The notes: a model not told the origin generated them from the sequence alone. Shown: positions 26,201 through 33,107, numbered from the stretch's first letter. The stretch: DNA of 45,739 bases from an uncultured Parafilimonas sp. (GCA_903882935.1 CAIRZB010000112.1:1-45739), one strand, 5' to 3'. Translations and numbers: made by a program.

Positions 26201-26634
26201 CCTTAACCGGCCGCAACAGTGCAGCCCTTGGCAGCAACACGATTAATTTTACCGGCAAGGAAAAGGTTAGTGGCTTTACTGTGGCTAACTTTAACGGTAA
26301 TAATTATATGATTGCACCTGCCCAACCCGGTTGGTTTGCGTTAGAAGGTATTGATTTAACAGGTGTTGGCTCTATTAACTTAATGGCCGCGTGGCAAGTG
26401 CCGCCACAAGTGGGTTTTGATTTTGAAGTACACCTTGACAGTGAAACAGGCAAGCTGCTCGGCACAGGCTCATTGGCTGCGCCAACAGATAAAAAGGCGC
26501 AAGGCGGTGCAGTGCATTTTACCGTTTCGCCAGTTACTGACGGAGCCATGCATGCTGTTTATGTTGTTGCAAAACGCAAAGCCGGTGAAAAAGGCTTAGT
26601 GGCTTTGCTTGGCGTACAGTTTGGCGGAAAATAG
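23215..26634 (+). CDS. Giant lipoprotein: ThuA + PQQ-type sugar dehydrogenase + PKD + cytochrome c + carbohydrate-binding-like domain
   Basis: The 1139-residue protein starts with a lipoprotein signal (MKKFFPLLLAAAIAIVYFSC). In order it shows a ThuA-like glutamine-amidotransferase fold (about 27-240; GGGFVGVHAATDTEYDW), a six-bladed soluble glucose-dehydrogenase-like propeller (about 265-690; GGSIAFGPDGLLYFSAGDN, GDRNPYRISVD), a PKD domain (about 690-775; YTWDLGNGTKQETAEPMLHYKY), a class I cytochrome c (CKSCH at 882-886, likely Met ligand in VAMAAHP) and a C-terminal beta domain resembling CBM6. The plan suggests oxidation of a sugar outside the cytoplasm with electrons passed to the attached haem. 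ThuA relatives are tied to 3-keto-sugar metabolism. Substrate and cofactor need proof. A terminator follows at 26685. Confidence 0.88.
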   Translation: MKKFFPLLLAAAIAIVYFSCSTKRSGKARVLVFSKTAGYRHASIPNGIAAIVKLGQQNGFDVDTTENAAIFNEDSLKNYSTVIFLSTTGNVLDYRQRTAFERYIQAGGGFVGVHAATDTEYDWGWYERLVGDHFFDHPGIHDTFPNVQPASLLVVDQSFGATKHLPAKWDRTDEYYSFRKPLDSSVHVLIKIDENTYKGGHRMGDHPMAWYHDYDGGRAFYTELGHTAESYTEENYLKHLLGGIQYAIGENNQLNYANARSEYAPEEDRFTKVQLVQGTFYEPTEMTILPNYDVLVAQRRGEIMLYKAETKTVKQVGFLNAYYKTLHTPNVNAEEGVLGMCKDPNFAKNHWVYIYYSPADTSVNRLSRFTFENDTLDTKTEKPILDVWSQREICCHTGGSIAFGPDGLLYFSAGDNSTPFDEPGAKYVSNSFAPLNDLPGHQQYDARRSAGNTNDLRGKISRIRVNDDGTYSIPEGNLFPKGTPNTRPEIYVMGDRNPYRISVDQKNSFLYWGEVGPDANSDSLATRGPRGYDEVNQARKAGFFGWPYFVGNNYPYHEYNYATGEHGAAFDPAKPINNSKNNTGLKELPPAQPAFIWYPYAASPDFPEVGTGGRNAMAGPVYYPDLYDAATRYPDYYKGKFFAYDWIRGWIKVVTMKENGDFDKMEPFMEHTQLHNCIDMEVAPNGKIYLLEYGTGWFAKNPDAGLSVIEYTGGNRPAKIAGIKVDKTTGLLPFEVTATVDAKDPEKDKLTYTWDLGNGTKQETAEPMLHYKYTAAGDYKISVEVKDDKGASAKSEAVDVYAGNETPAVTIELKGGNKSFFLPGVPVSYAVTVTDKGDTSKIDPANLYVAVDYLEGYDKAAIAENGVGANIAGKVLTQTLDCKSCHKEADKSIGPAFTLVSAKYAKDPNAVTYLSQKIMKGGSGVWGDVAMAAHPNISQGDLQQILQYILGLSNKAAAKPSLPASGSIVPPAGTKPGATMVVSASYTDKGGNNIKALTGRNSAALGSNTINFTGKEKVSGFTVANFNGNNYMIAPAQPGWFALEGIDLTGVGSINLMAAWQVPPQVGFDFEVHLDSETGKLLGTGSLAAPTDKKAQGGAVHFTVSPVTDGAMHAVYVVAKRKAGEKGLVALLGVQFGGK

Positions 26635-26684
26635 GAGAGACGAAGTTTAGTTTTTACGTTTCCATCGAATAAGTTGAATGTGAG

Positions 26685-26720
26685 GGCTGCGTTTCGAAAG
26701 GAACGCAGCCTTTTTATTTT
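26685..26720 (+). terminator. Rho-independent terminator after the ThuA-dehydrogenase gene
   Basis: A 9-bp stem, GGCTGCGTT (26685-26693) with AACGCAGCC (26702-26710), loop of 8 nt, followed by TTTTTATTTT. Confidence 0.9.
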
Positions 26721-26838
26721 GGGTGGGTGGGTAATTACTCTGCCGATGCGTACCATTATTTTGTTAAACATTGGCAAGTCTTTATCCTTTGGCTGTATGT
26801 TATGAAAACATTTTTACATACCTTTATTGTAAATAATT

Positions 26839-27006
26839 ATGTACCATATGCCGCAAGTAAAAGCACCTGGACAACTAAAGCCTGTTAAAAGGACCCGAAA
26901 AAAAATAGTACATAAAAAGGCGGAGCCGGGGACGAGGGATGCTCTTTTGGAAGCTGTTAGAATTGCCAAAAAGCATAATTTGGATTTTAGCTATTTAAAC
27001 GAATGA
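26839..27006 (+). CDS. Putative antitoxin of a PIN-type toxin-antitoxin pair
   Basis: A 55-residue open frame shorter than usual ORF cut-offs. It begins MYHMPQVKAPGQLKPVKRTRK (an internal ATG at 26848 is also possible), has a strongly basic first half and a predicted C-terminal helix RDALLEAVRIAKKHNLDFSYLNE that could wrap around a toxin. Its TGA stop overlaps the ATG of the PIN gene in the 4-nt ATGA arrangement, which is the main support. I recognise no named antitoxin family, and no AbrB- or RHH-type DNA-binding domain is apparent. The reading frame, position and coupling all agree with an antitoxin. Confidence 0.65.
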   Translation: MYHMPQVKAPGQLKPVKRTRKKIVHKKAEPGTRDALLEAVRIAKKHNLDFSYLNE

Positions 27007-27389
27007 TTGCAATCTTTGATAGTACTGTTCTTCCGCACCTTACCACCCAGAATAACAAGATGATGGGAATTATTGATGGTAAAGGCATTACAAAATATCA
27101 AATCACTCGAATCAATTATATTGAATTGCTTTCGGGTGCAAGTATTAATGCCAAAGCATCCACGCGGAAATTTCTGCAACAATTTTCAATAATAGAGTTT
27201 GATGCTAAAGCTGTTCAACTTGCCAACAACCTTGCCATGCGGTATAGGGTGGGCAAAAAGCAAAGCAAAGACTTTTTAATTGCAGCAATAACAATTGCCA
27301 ATAAGCTGCCACTGCTTACCGAAAACACCAAAGATTTTGATTACAAGGAGTTGAAATTAATGACTTATAGGATAACTGCCCAAGATTGA
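27003..27389 (+). CDS. PIN domain ribonuclease toxin (VapC-like)
   Basis: The 128-residue protein is a single PIN domain, the fold of VapC-type RNases. The expected acidic residues are Asp6 (IAIFDSTVL), Glu41 (INYIELLSG), Asp90 (SKDFLIAA) and, near the end, Glu107/Asp111 in LTENTKDFDY, so the metal site looks intact. VapC toxins cut tRNA or rRNA and are held in check by a co-translated antitoxin. The 55-residue frame upstream overlaps it by 4 nt and fills that role. The first acidic residue is followed by S rather than the more common T/S-N pattern, which is within the family's range. Confidence 0.85.
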   Translation: MIAIFDSTVLPHLTTQNNKMMGIIDGKGITKYQITRINYIELLSGASINAKASTRKFLQQFSIIEFDAKAVQLANNLAMRYRVGKKQSKDFLIAAITIANKLPLLTENTKDFDYKELKLMTYRITAQD

Positions 27390-27454
27390 AGAACATACAG
27401 CTGTTGGGCCTTGCCAACGTAATACCAAGCTGCAACGTTTGGATCGCCAAGCAC

Positions 27455-28045
27455 CTACCCCTTCAACCACCCCGTAATACTCATCCGCCGCTTATTGGCC
27501 AATAATACTTCATGCGCCAGTTCCCCGCTGTTAAAGAAAACGCTCTTACCGTTTTCAGGGGCAATGTTTTGTTGGCGGCCGGCATGGTACAAGCACAATT
27601 CGCCGCCGTCGCTTTGTTGCCAGCCTTCGTTCAGGTACATAATCATGGAGTACTTCCTGCTACTGTTGTTATTAAACTGGTCAATATGCTTTTTGTAAAA
27701 GGTACCCGGTTCGTACAAGGCATAATGAAATTCGTACCCCGTTATACTTGTATAGCAGGTGCTGTTTAAATAGGCCACAAAACTGTCCATCAAGTCAAAA
27801 AAACTGTTTTCATGCAGGTTGTTGTTGCTGCGGTCAAGCCAGTATATTTTATCACTGCGGAATAATTTGTCTTGTACAACAACCGTGTCATTACCCGTAC
27901 CCGCCTGCAAAAGCAATTTATCACTGTACAATGCCAGTAGGTTTTCTTTTAGGTGAGATGCTAAGGTGGGGCTCAAAAAATCGTTTGCAAGGCCAACTTT
28001 ATCCTCAATAAAGGAGTTGATAAGCGTATCAAAGGTGTTTGTCAA
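27455..28045 (-). CDS. 2-oxoglutarate/Fe(II)-dependent dioxygenase (prolyl hydroxylase-like)
   Basis: The 196-residue protein has the double-stranded beta-helix pattern of 2OG-Fe(II) oxygenases. The iron ligands are His120 and Asp122 (YKKHIDQF) and His178 (GELAHEV); Arg187 (KRRMSITGW) would bind 2-oxoglutarate. Size and motif spacing resemble the SM-20/PHD-like group, which includes the Pseudomonas prolyl hydroxylase that modifies elongation factor Tu; a protein target is possible but not shown. It has no signal peptide. It is convergent with the PIN toxin gene, with no obvious operon partner. Confidence 0.85.
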   Translation of the reverse strand: MTNTFDTLINSFIEDKVGLANDFLSPTLASHLKENLLALYSDKLLLQAGTGNDTVVVQDKLFRSDKIYWLDRSNNNLHENSFFDLMDSFVAYLNSTCYTSITGYEFHYALYEPGTFYKKHIDQFNNNSSRKYSMIMYLNEGWQQSDGGELCLYHAGRQQNIAPENGKSVFFNSGELAHEVLLANKRRMSITGWLKG

Positions 28046-28547
28046 GTTTAGCGGTTAAGCGCAGTTGTACGGGCAAATTGACCGCATCTTGGTAAAGGTA
28101 GGGGAGAAGTTAGTAAAAGTTCTTTACGGGCAATTCTTATTTGTGGTGCTACTGCAACCTTCTTTTTTTCGCAAACATCACTGGGCTTTTAAATTGTACT
28201 TTTTGCCTTGCCAACGCCCCCTGTGTAACATTGCATTTTTTTATAAGCACGTTGCTTGATACTGTTTTTCACGGGCATGATTAATTTTTTTTTTGGGTGG
28301 TATACTTGCGAAGTTTTACCAAACTTATTGCCGGGGGCTTTGGTCATCAAATGTTACCAGCTTCTCAAAAAGTATTAGCCTTTTTAAACAAATTGGATAG
28401 CTGGCCAATTAAATTGCCGTTTGGGTTAAAAAAACAATGCCGCCCCATGTAAAACTACATCCAATGCAGGGTGCGGTTTAACGGGGCGGCATCAACAATA
28501 CATTATAATATCAAGCCATCGGCTAATTCATATGCAATGGGTTACGG
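28046..28547. other. 502-bp gene-free gap
   Basis: Two genes on the minus strand flank it: the oxygenase starts at the left edge, and the serine hydrolase ends at the right edge. The left part should hold the oxygenase promoter, although no clear TAnnTTTG was found. The right part contains the structured terminator at 28437-28492. A 64-codon frame at 28065-28259 is cysteine- and phenylalanine-rich and unconvincing. Confidence 0.5.
28430..28492 (-). terminator. Long structured terminator of the padR/serine hydrolase operon
   Basis: On the minus strand, ATGCCGCCCC (28492-28483) pairs with GGGGCGGCAT (28446-28437) and is followed by a T-rich run. The 36-nt interior can form a further small hairpin with arms ATGTA and TACAT. 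It follows the serine hydrolase stop by about 55 nt. Confidence 0.75.
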
Positions 28548-30365
28548 TTATTTCTTCCTAATCGCTTTAAAAGTGCCATTTGGCTGTATGGACAGTAGTT
28601 CGGTTACCTCGCCTTTGTCGTTTGTATTAAACTGTACGCTGTAGCCTTTGGCTATTTTTAGGGCAAATTTGTTTTTGTCAGTCGGCACCAGTTCATATTC
28701 TGGCTGGCCTTCAACAAACATGTACAGCGTTTTTTCGTTTTTTAGGTAAATTTTTATCGGTACGCCGCTCAGCTCGTAGGTAGCCACAAATTTTTGCAGG
28801 CTGTCTTTGGTAACTTCTTTGGGTTTGGGCGTTCTGTCAAATAGCATAGGCTTTAAGCCGCCTTCCATTTCCATAGCAATACTTTCTATCTCGCCGTTTG
28901 CACCGGTGTTAAACTGTAAAGGGTTGCCATGTTCACTGGTGTCGATGCCGTCTTTGCGGTCTTTTTCAAAAACGTCGAAATAGTCGTAATGGTAATGCCT
29001 TAACCACCATGTTTTAAGCGGCAACTGCACAAACAATGAATCGTTTTTAAATACCACTTCCATGCTGCCATAGGCTTTGTTGCTGTAGATACCCTCATAG
29101 TCTTTCAAATCATGGCTGGGGTGGGTGTTGGTTTTTTTGTTGGGCGTTGCTGTTGCCGCTGCTTTTTTGGCCTGGGCCTTGGCTGAGTCAACACGGGCAT
29201 GCTGGTAGGTTTCCCAGTCAGTGTATTTAAGCCCCAGCATCCTGTCTGCCACCAGGTTGCGAACCACCGACGGCACGGCAGACCCGTTTTGGTTGGTTAA
29301 CACAATTATACCAATGCTGTCTGACGGAAAAAGGCAGGTACTGGCAGAAAAGCCGTCTATATTGCCGCCATGCTCGGCACGGTAATGCCCTCTATAAGAT
29401 GCAATAAACCATCCGAAACCATAATTGGCCAAGTGTACGTCGGGCATAAGCTTGTCGGGTAGGCTGCCGTCAATCACCATTTGGCTGCCCAGGGCCTCGG
29501 GCACGTAAGTTGCGGGTATTATTTGGTTGCCGTTAAATTTGCCGCCATTAATCCAAGCAGTTACCCAGTTGGCCATTTCGTTAACGCTGCTGTTGATGGC
29601 ACCTGCGGGCCCCATGGCACCAATGTTGTAGTAGTCCAGCTTTTTAATAACGCTGTCGTTCTTAACATCGTAACCAACGGAAGCGTCGCTGTTGGCAGCC
29701 ATCGAGTCTACCGAAAAATTGCTACGTGCCATGCCCAAGGGGGTAAATATTTTTTCTTGCACGTTTTGCTCCCAGCTGTTGCCAGTACGTTTTTCGGCCA
29801 CTACGCCTTGCAATAAAAACATAAAATTGTTGTACTGCCATTTTTCGCGCACGGCATAAGTTGGTTCCATAAACTCTATGCGCTTCACCAGCGTGTCACG
29901 GGAGTTGGTGGCAAAATAATACCAAGATGCATCATGCCTTGGCAGGCCGGTGCGGTGGCACATTAAGTCTTTCAGCAATATATTGTCGTTCATGGTATTG
30001 TTGTAAAACTTAAGGTCGGGTAGGTAATTGCGCACCGGCTTGTCAAAATCAACCTGGCCTTTGTCGCGCAGCATGCCCAGTACAGCTGCGGTAAAGGCTT
30101 TGGTGCAACTGCCAATGGCAAACAGCGTGTTAGGGGTTACGGGTTTTTTGTTTTCCAGGTCCCGGTAGCCAAACCCTTTTGCGTACACTACTTTGTTTTT
30201 CTCCACCACGGCAACGGCAAAACCTGCCGCATGCCATTCCTTTAATACGCGGGCAAAAGCAGTGTCAAGCCCGTCAAAACGTTTGTCTGTTGTTGTTTTG
30301 GGCTTTTGCGCAACAGCGCTTATAGCCAATGCAATGCAAGCCATTGCAAGTGTAATCTGTCTCAT
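28548..30365 (-). CDS. Exported serine hydrolase (class C beta-lactamase fold) with DUF3471-like C-terminus
   Basis: The 605-residue protein begins with a signal peptide (MRQITLAMACIALAISAVAQ). The beta-lactamase/penicillin-binding-like domain covers about residues 28-400; the nucleophile motif SxxK is Ser86-Cys-Thr-Lys89 (GSCTKAF), and YNNF occupies the Y-x-N position. The C-terminal part has a DUF3471-like lipocalin domain starting LKDYEGIYSNKAYG. Such enzymes act as D-amino peptidases or esterases more often than as true lactamases. The start is set by a 4-nt ATGA overlap with the upstream membrane protein gene; the longer frame to 30470 would run back through that gene. It is the last gene of the operon. 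Confidence 0.88.
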   Translation of the reverse strand: MRQITLAMACIALAISAVAQKPKTTTDKRFDGLDTAFARVLKEWHAAGFAVAVVEKNKVVYAKGFGYRDLENKKPVTPNTLFAIGSCTKAFTAAVLGMLRDKGQVDFDKPVRNYLPDLKFYNNTMNDNILLKDLMCHRTGLPRHDASWYYFATNSRDTLVKRIEFMEPTYAVREKWQYNNFMFLLQGVVAEKRTGNSWEQNVQEKIFTPLGMARSNFSVDSMAANSDASVGYDVKNDSVIKKLDYYNIGAMGPAGAINSSVNEMANWVTAWINGGKFNGNQIIPATYVPEALGSQMVIDGSLPDKLMPDVHLANYGFGWFIASYRGHYRAEHGGNIDGFSASTCLFPSDSIGIIVLTNQNGSAVPSVVRNLVADRMLGLKYTDWETYQHARVDSAKAQAKKAAATATPNKKTNTHPSHDLKDYEGIYSNKAYGSMEVVFKNDSLFVQLPLKTWWLRHYHYDYFDVFEKDRKDGIDTSEHGNPLQFNTGANGEIESIAMEMEGGLKPMLFDRTPKPKEVTKDSLQKFVATYELSGVPIKIYLKNEKTLYMFVEGQPEYELVPTDKNKFALKIAKGYSVQFNTNDKGEVTELLSIQPNGTFKAIRKK

Positions 30366-30955
30366 ATTGTTGTTTTTGTTGTAGGTATTAGTTTCAAAAG
30401 AAGCGTATTTATTACATACAGCAGTACCGCTAATATAATAAATACGGGGGTAAACCACAAACCCAGCCATTCAGTGGTGCCGGGCGCGATATTGGTTACC
30501 CACCCTGCGGCAAAAAGGCCGTTGCTGTTGGTGTACAACCCAATTTTGTTGGGGAAGAACGGCTTAAGCAGCGCCGTGGCCGCGCAGGCAAAGCTTATGA
30601 TATACACCGTACCCACCACAAAAAACAGTATGCCTTTTGCAAAGCCCCTGCCTATGTTAAGTGCCACGGCAGATGCCAGGTGTATGGGGTTAAATGTTTT
30701 GCGGGCTTGGTGTAATTTACGCTCGGCCACCACATCGTATAAAAAAGTTTCGGGCTGGCCTAGTTTTTCCAGCGCATACAGCAGTGTTGTTACTTCGTCG
30801 CCTTGTGGGTTTCGGGCCATGCTCTCGTAAATATGGCTGGCCAGTTCCATAGTAATCTCCTGCCTGTCTGTTTCTGCCAAGGGCTTAATAATGTGGTGTA
30901 CCCTGTTATAGTAAAGGGCTAGTATTTTGTTGGCATTGTCGGTCTGCAGTTTCAT
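30362..30955 (-). CDS. HAAS (DUF1700)-type membrane protein
   Basis: The 197-residue protein has a soluble N-terminal helical domain (residues about 1-90) with the HAAS/permease-prefix pattern, EITMELASHIYESM and ALEKLGQPETFLYDVV. Three or so membrane helices follow (about 100-185). This domain commonly occurs directly behind PadR regulators and is thought to be a co-operating or signalling partner. The gene overlaps padR by 4 nt (30952-30955) and the serine hydrolase by 4 nt (30362-30365), both ATGA, so all three proteins should be made in a fixed ratio. Confidence 0.82.
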   Translation of the reverse strand: MKLQTDNANKILALYYNRVHHIIKPLAETDRQEITMELASHIYESMARNPQGDEVTTLLYALEKLGQPETFLYDVVAERKLHQARKTFNPIHLASAVALNIGRGFAKGILFFVVGTVYIISFACAATALLKPFFPNKIGLYTNSNGLFAAGWVTNIAPGTTEWLGLWFTPVFIILAVLLYVINTLLLKLIPTTKTTI

Positions 30956-31290
30956 TGTGGTTGTTTGCTAAGTGTAAATATGTTGTTGTTCAGTTCAATC
31001 CAGTAGGCCTGCATGTGGGCCAGTATGGCTATGCCCTCGTCGGTCATTTTGTAGTATTTACGCGGCACGCCGCTGTCCATCTCTTTCCAATAGGAGGTAA
31101 TCAGTTTTTCATCTTTCAGCCTGTTCAACAGTGGGTAAATGGTACCTTCCGCAACGTCGTAACCGGTGGTGTCTTTCAATTTGTCTAACAGCTCGTACCC
31201 GTACAGCTCGGTTTGGTGCAGCAGAATTAGGATGATGTATTCCAGCACCCCTTTTTTTACCTGCGATTTCCATTTGTCAACAAAAATCAT
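30952..31290 (-). CDS. PadR family transcriptional regulator
   Basis: The 112-residue protein is a small PadR-type winged-helix repressor: DKWKSQVKKGVLEYIILILLHQTELYGYELLDKL, then GTIYPLLNRLKDEKLI with the recognition helix, and the wing YYKMTDEG, ending in a dimerisation helix. PadR proteins usually repress their own operon and respond to small molecules or cell-envelope stress. I chose ATG 31290 because the longest frame (31320) would begin inside the palindrome at 31311-31339, which looks like its operator; ATG 31296 is an alternative. First gene of the operon padR-HAAS-serine hydrolase. Confidence 0.88.
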   Translation of the reverse strand: MIFVDKWKSQVKKGVLEYIILILLHQTELYGYELLDKLKDTTGYDVAEGTIYPLLNRLKDEKLITSYWKEMDSGVPRKYYKMTDEGIAILAHMQAYWIELNNNIFTLSKQPQ

Positions 31291-31310
31291 GTTCATGTAG
31301 CAAAGTAAGG

Positions 31311-31339
31311 CTATATACATAGTAATACGATGTATATAG
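31311..31339. promoter_or_regulatory. Palindromic operator candidate upstream of padR
   Basis: CTATATACAT (31311-31320) and ATGTATATAG (31330-31339) form a perfect 10-bp inverted repeat with a 9-nt spacer, 21 nt upstream of the padR start. PadR proteins bind ACAT/ATGT-containing dyads, and autoregulation is the family norm. Confidence 0.7.
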
Positions 31340-31493
31340 TAAAGCTATTTTGCCGTTTATCCAAAATGGGCAGCCTAAATAGTGAAAGCTTAAAGATAGA
31401 TATGGAATAAATGGGCATTGGGTGATGTGGTGCCGGGTCGTTAACGTATTGCGTAGTTTTTTTAATTCCATTGTAAACGGCTATTTTTATACC

Positions 31494-32186
31494 ATGGAAA
31501 ACCCCGACAAACTCACCCGTGTGGTAGAAGCGCGCATGAAGCTGAAAGCCCGGTTTGAGGAAAAAATGACGCAAACACCCTCCATGGCGGATGAAAAGCC
31601 GATGGGCAAGGGCAAGCCCAACCGCCATGGCATGCCCACCGTACCCGTGGGGCAGGTGCTTACCACAAAATGGCCTGTGCTTGATTTGGGCGTGGAGCCC
31701 GACATTGCACTTGCTGACTGGCGGCTGGTGGTTGACGGGGATGTTGAAAACCCCACAACGCTTGACTGGGAGGCGTTTATGGCGCTGCCGCAGACAGAGG
31801 ACACCTCCGATTTTCATTGTGTTACCACCTGGAGCAAACTGGATATGCAATGGAAAGGCGTGCGCCTGCTTGATTTGGCTGCACTGGTACACCCCAAAGA
31901 AACGGCCACCCATATATTATGTTACGGTTACGATGATTATACCACCAATGTATCGCTAGAGGAAGCCCTGAAGCCAGATGTGTTGATTGCGCACACCGTG
32001 GAAGGCAAGCCGCTGCCGAAAGAACACGGCGGCCCTGCCAGGATGATAACCCCGCAGTTATATGCCTGGAAGGGCAGCAAGTGGATTAGCCGGATTGAAT
32101 TTTTACCACACAATAAACTGGGCTTTTGGGAACGGCGGGGGTACAGCAGCACGGCCTACCCTTGGCGGAATGACCGCTACAGTTGA
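31494..32186 (+). CDS. Sulfite oxidase-like molybdopterin oxidoreductase
   Basis: The 230-residue protein matches the small cytoplasmic branch of the sulfite oxidase family (COG2041). Cys109 in SDFHCVTTWSKLDMQWKGV is the expected molybdenum ligand. PVLDLGVEPD, RLVVDGDVENP and HGGPARMITPQLYAWKGSKWISRIEF complete the fold. No signal peptide is present and no haem domain is attached. The true substrate of this branch is uncertain. The longest frame begins at 31422, but ATG 31494 (MENPDKLTRV) matches the usual start. It is divergent from padR. Confidence 0.85.
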   Translation: MENPDKLTRVVEARMKLKARFEEKMTQTPSMADEKPMGKGKPNRHGMPTVPVGQVLTTKWPVLDLGVEPDIALADWRLVVDGDVENPTTLDWEAFMALPQTEDTSDFHCVTTWSKLDMQWKGVRLLDLAALVHPKETATHILCYGYDDYTTNVSLEEALKPDVLIAHTVEGKPLPKEHGGPARMITPQLYAWKGSKWISRIEFLPHNKLGFWERRGYSSTAYPWRNDRYS

Positions 32187-32579
32187 TAGGGCAATGACGT
32201 TTAATTTAGGGATTTGTGAAGACACAAATCCGCGCGAATGCCTGCGGTTGTGTCCCTACAACCGAACATGAGGGCTTATACAAATGACTGTTATCGTTGG
32301 CCCAAGGTTTATGTTTTTTTGATAATTTGCCTAAAAACAATTTGCCAGCATGGGCATTACTACCACATGCCGGCAGGCTATGTATAATGGAGGTGCTATT
32401 TTTAGGGTGTTATTTGGTATCTATCAATTTGTAATCCTATTAGTTTATTGGGGTTTCTGTGGGCCTGCGGCAAAATGGTAATTTTGCTGTTGGTGGTTTC
32501 AGTGGTTAAATTAGTACTTTTTAAATGCACATGGTCATCCTGCAAATCAGCAACAAGTTTGGCTTATTTAAAAGGATGG
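32187..32579. other. 393-bp gap with two tandem hairpins
   Basis: Between convergent genes. Shortly after the sulfite-oxidase-like gene, GGATTTGTG (32210-32218) pairs with CACAAATCC (32223-32231) around AAGA. A second hairpin, CGGTTGT (32245-32251) with ACAACCG (32258-32264), follows 13 nt later. Neither has a T-run. The rest shows nothing I can assign. Confidence 0.5.
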
Positions 32580-33020
32580 CTAAATATTAATCTCCACCTT
32601 GTTTTGCGTTACACCCTTTGAAACGGTTGTGCCGTTTTGCAATTCCATCACGCTGCCCTTGTTGTTGTAGGTAACCATGTAGGTTACAAAAAGCTTCTCC
32701 TTGCGGTCTGAAATATTGCGGATGGTCACGGTTTCGCCCATAACCTGGCCGTTAACGGGAAAATTTTTTAGCAGCATGTTGCCGTAAGCCTTGGTCCACA
32801 GTATGGTTTGCTTGTGGTTGCTTACCTTAAAAATAACCACGCGTACGCTGGCGGTAGCCATGTCGTACACCTTTTGGTTGTAATTGGTGTCGCGGGTTAT
32901 TGAAAAGCTTATTTCTTTATTGGTGGTTTTCTCTACACCAAACGTGTTGGCGAAAAATGTGTGTAACGCAGCGGCTTGCAGTGTTAGCGCAATCATTATT
33001 TCAAGTATTATCTTTTTCAT
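32580..33020 (-). CDS. Small exported protein of unknown function
   Basis: The 146-residue protein has a signal peptide-like start (MKKIILEIMIALTLQAAALHTFFA) and a mature part rich in beta strands (SVRVVIFKVSNHKQTILWTKAYG, VTIRNISDRKEKLFVTYMVTYNN). I recognise no family. It is probably a periplasmic or surface beta-sandwich protein. It is unusual in two ways: a full Shine-Dalgarno sequence precedes its ATG, and a perfect 16-bp inverted repeat lies 51 nt upstream of the start. Both suggest tight control and perhaps high induced expression. Confidence 0.7.
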   Translation of the reverse strand: MKKIILEIMIALTLQAAALHTFFANTFGVEKTTNKEISFSITRDTNYNQKVYDMATASVRVVIFKVSNHKQTILWTKAYGNMLLKNFPVNGQVMGETVTIRNISDRKEKLFVTYMVTYNNKGSVMELQNGTTVSKGVTQNKVEINI

Positions 33021-33025
33021 AAACG

Positions 33026-33033
33026 CCTCCTTT
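33026..33033 (-). promoter_or_regulatory. Perfect Shine-Dalgarno sequence of the orphan exported gene
   Basis: On the minus strand AAAGGAGG ends 5 nt before the ATG. It is fully complementary to the 16S anti-SD core, which is rare in Bacteroidota, where the anti-SD is largely occluded on the ribosome. Confidence 0.8.
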
Positions 33034-33070
33034 ATATTTATTCAATACTGGTTATTGTTAATTACAGCGT

Positions 33071-33107
33071 AAAAGTAAGTACTATGTTTTGCATAGTACT
33101 TACTTTT
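33071..33107. promoter_or_regulatory. 16-bp perfect inverted repeat, operator candidate
   Basis: AAAAGTAAGTACTATG (33071-33086) and its reverse complement (33092-33107) flank a 5-nt spacer, TTTTG. Position (51 nt before the minus-strand start at 33020) suits an operator overlapping a promoter. The inner half-site CATAGTA also occurs in the padR palindrome at 31311-31339. Confidence 0.75.

Noticed and set aside
28065-28259. 64-codon plus-strand frame
   Set aside because: Phe/Cys-rich composition, no family, overlaps the expected oxygenase promoter region.
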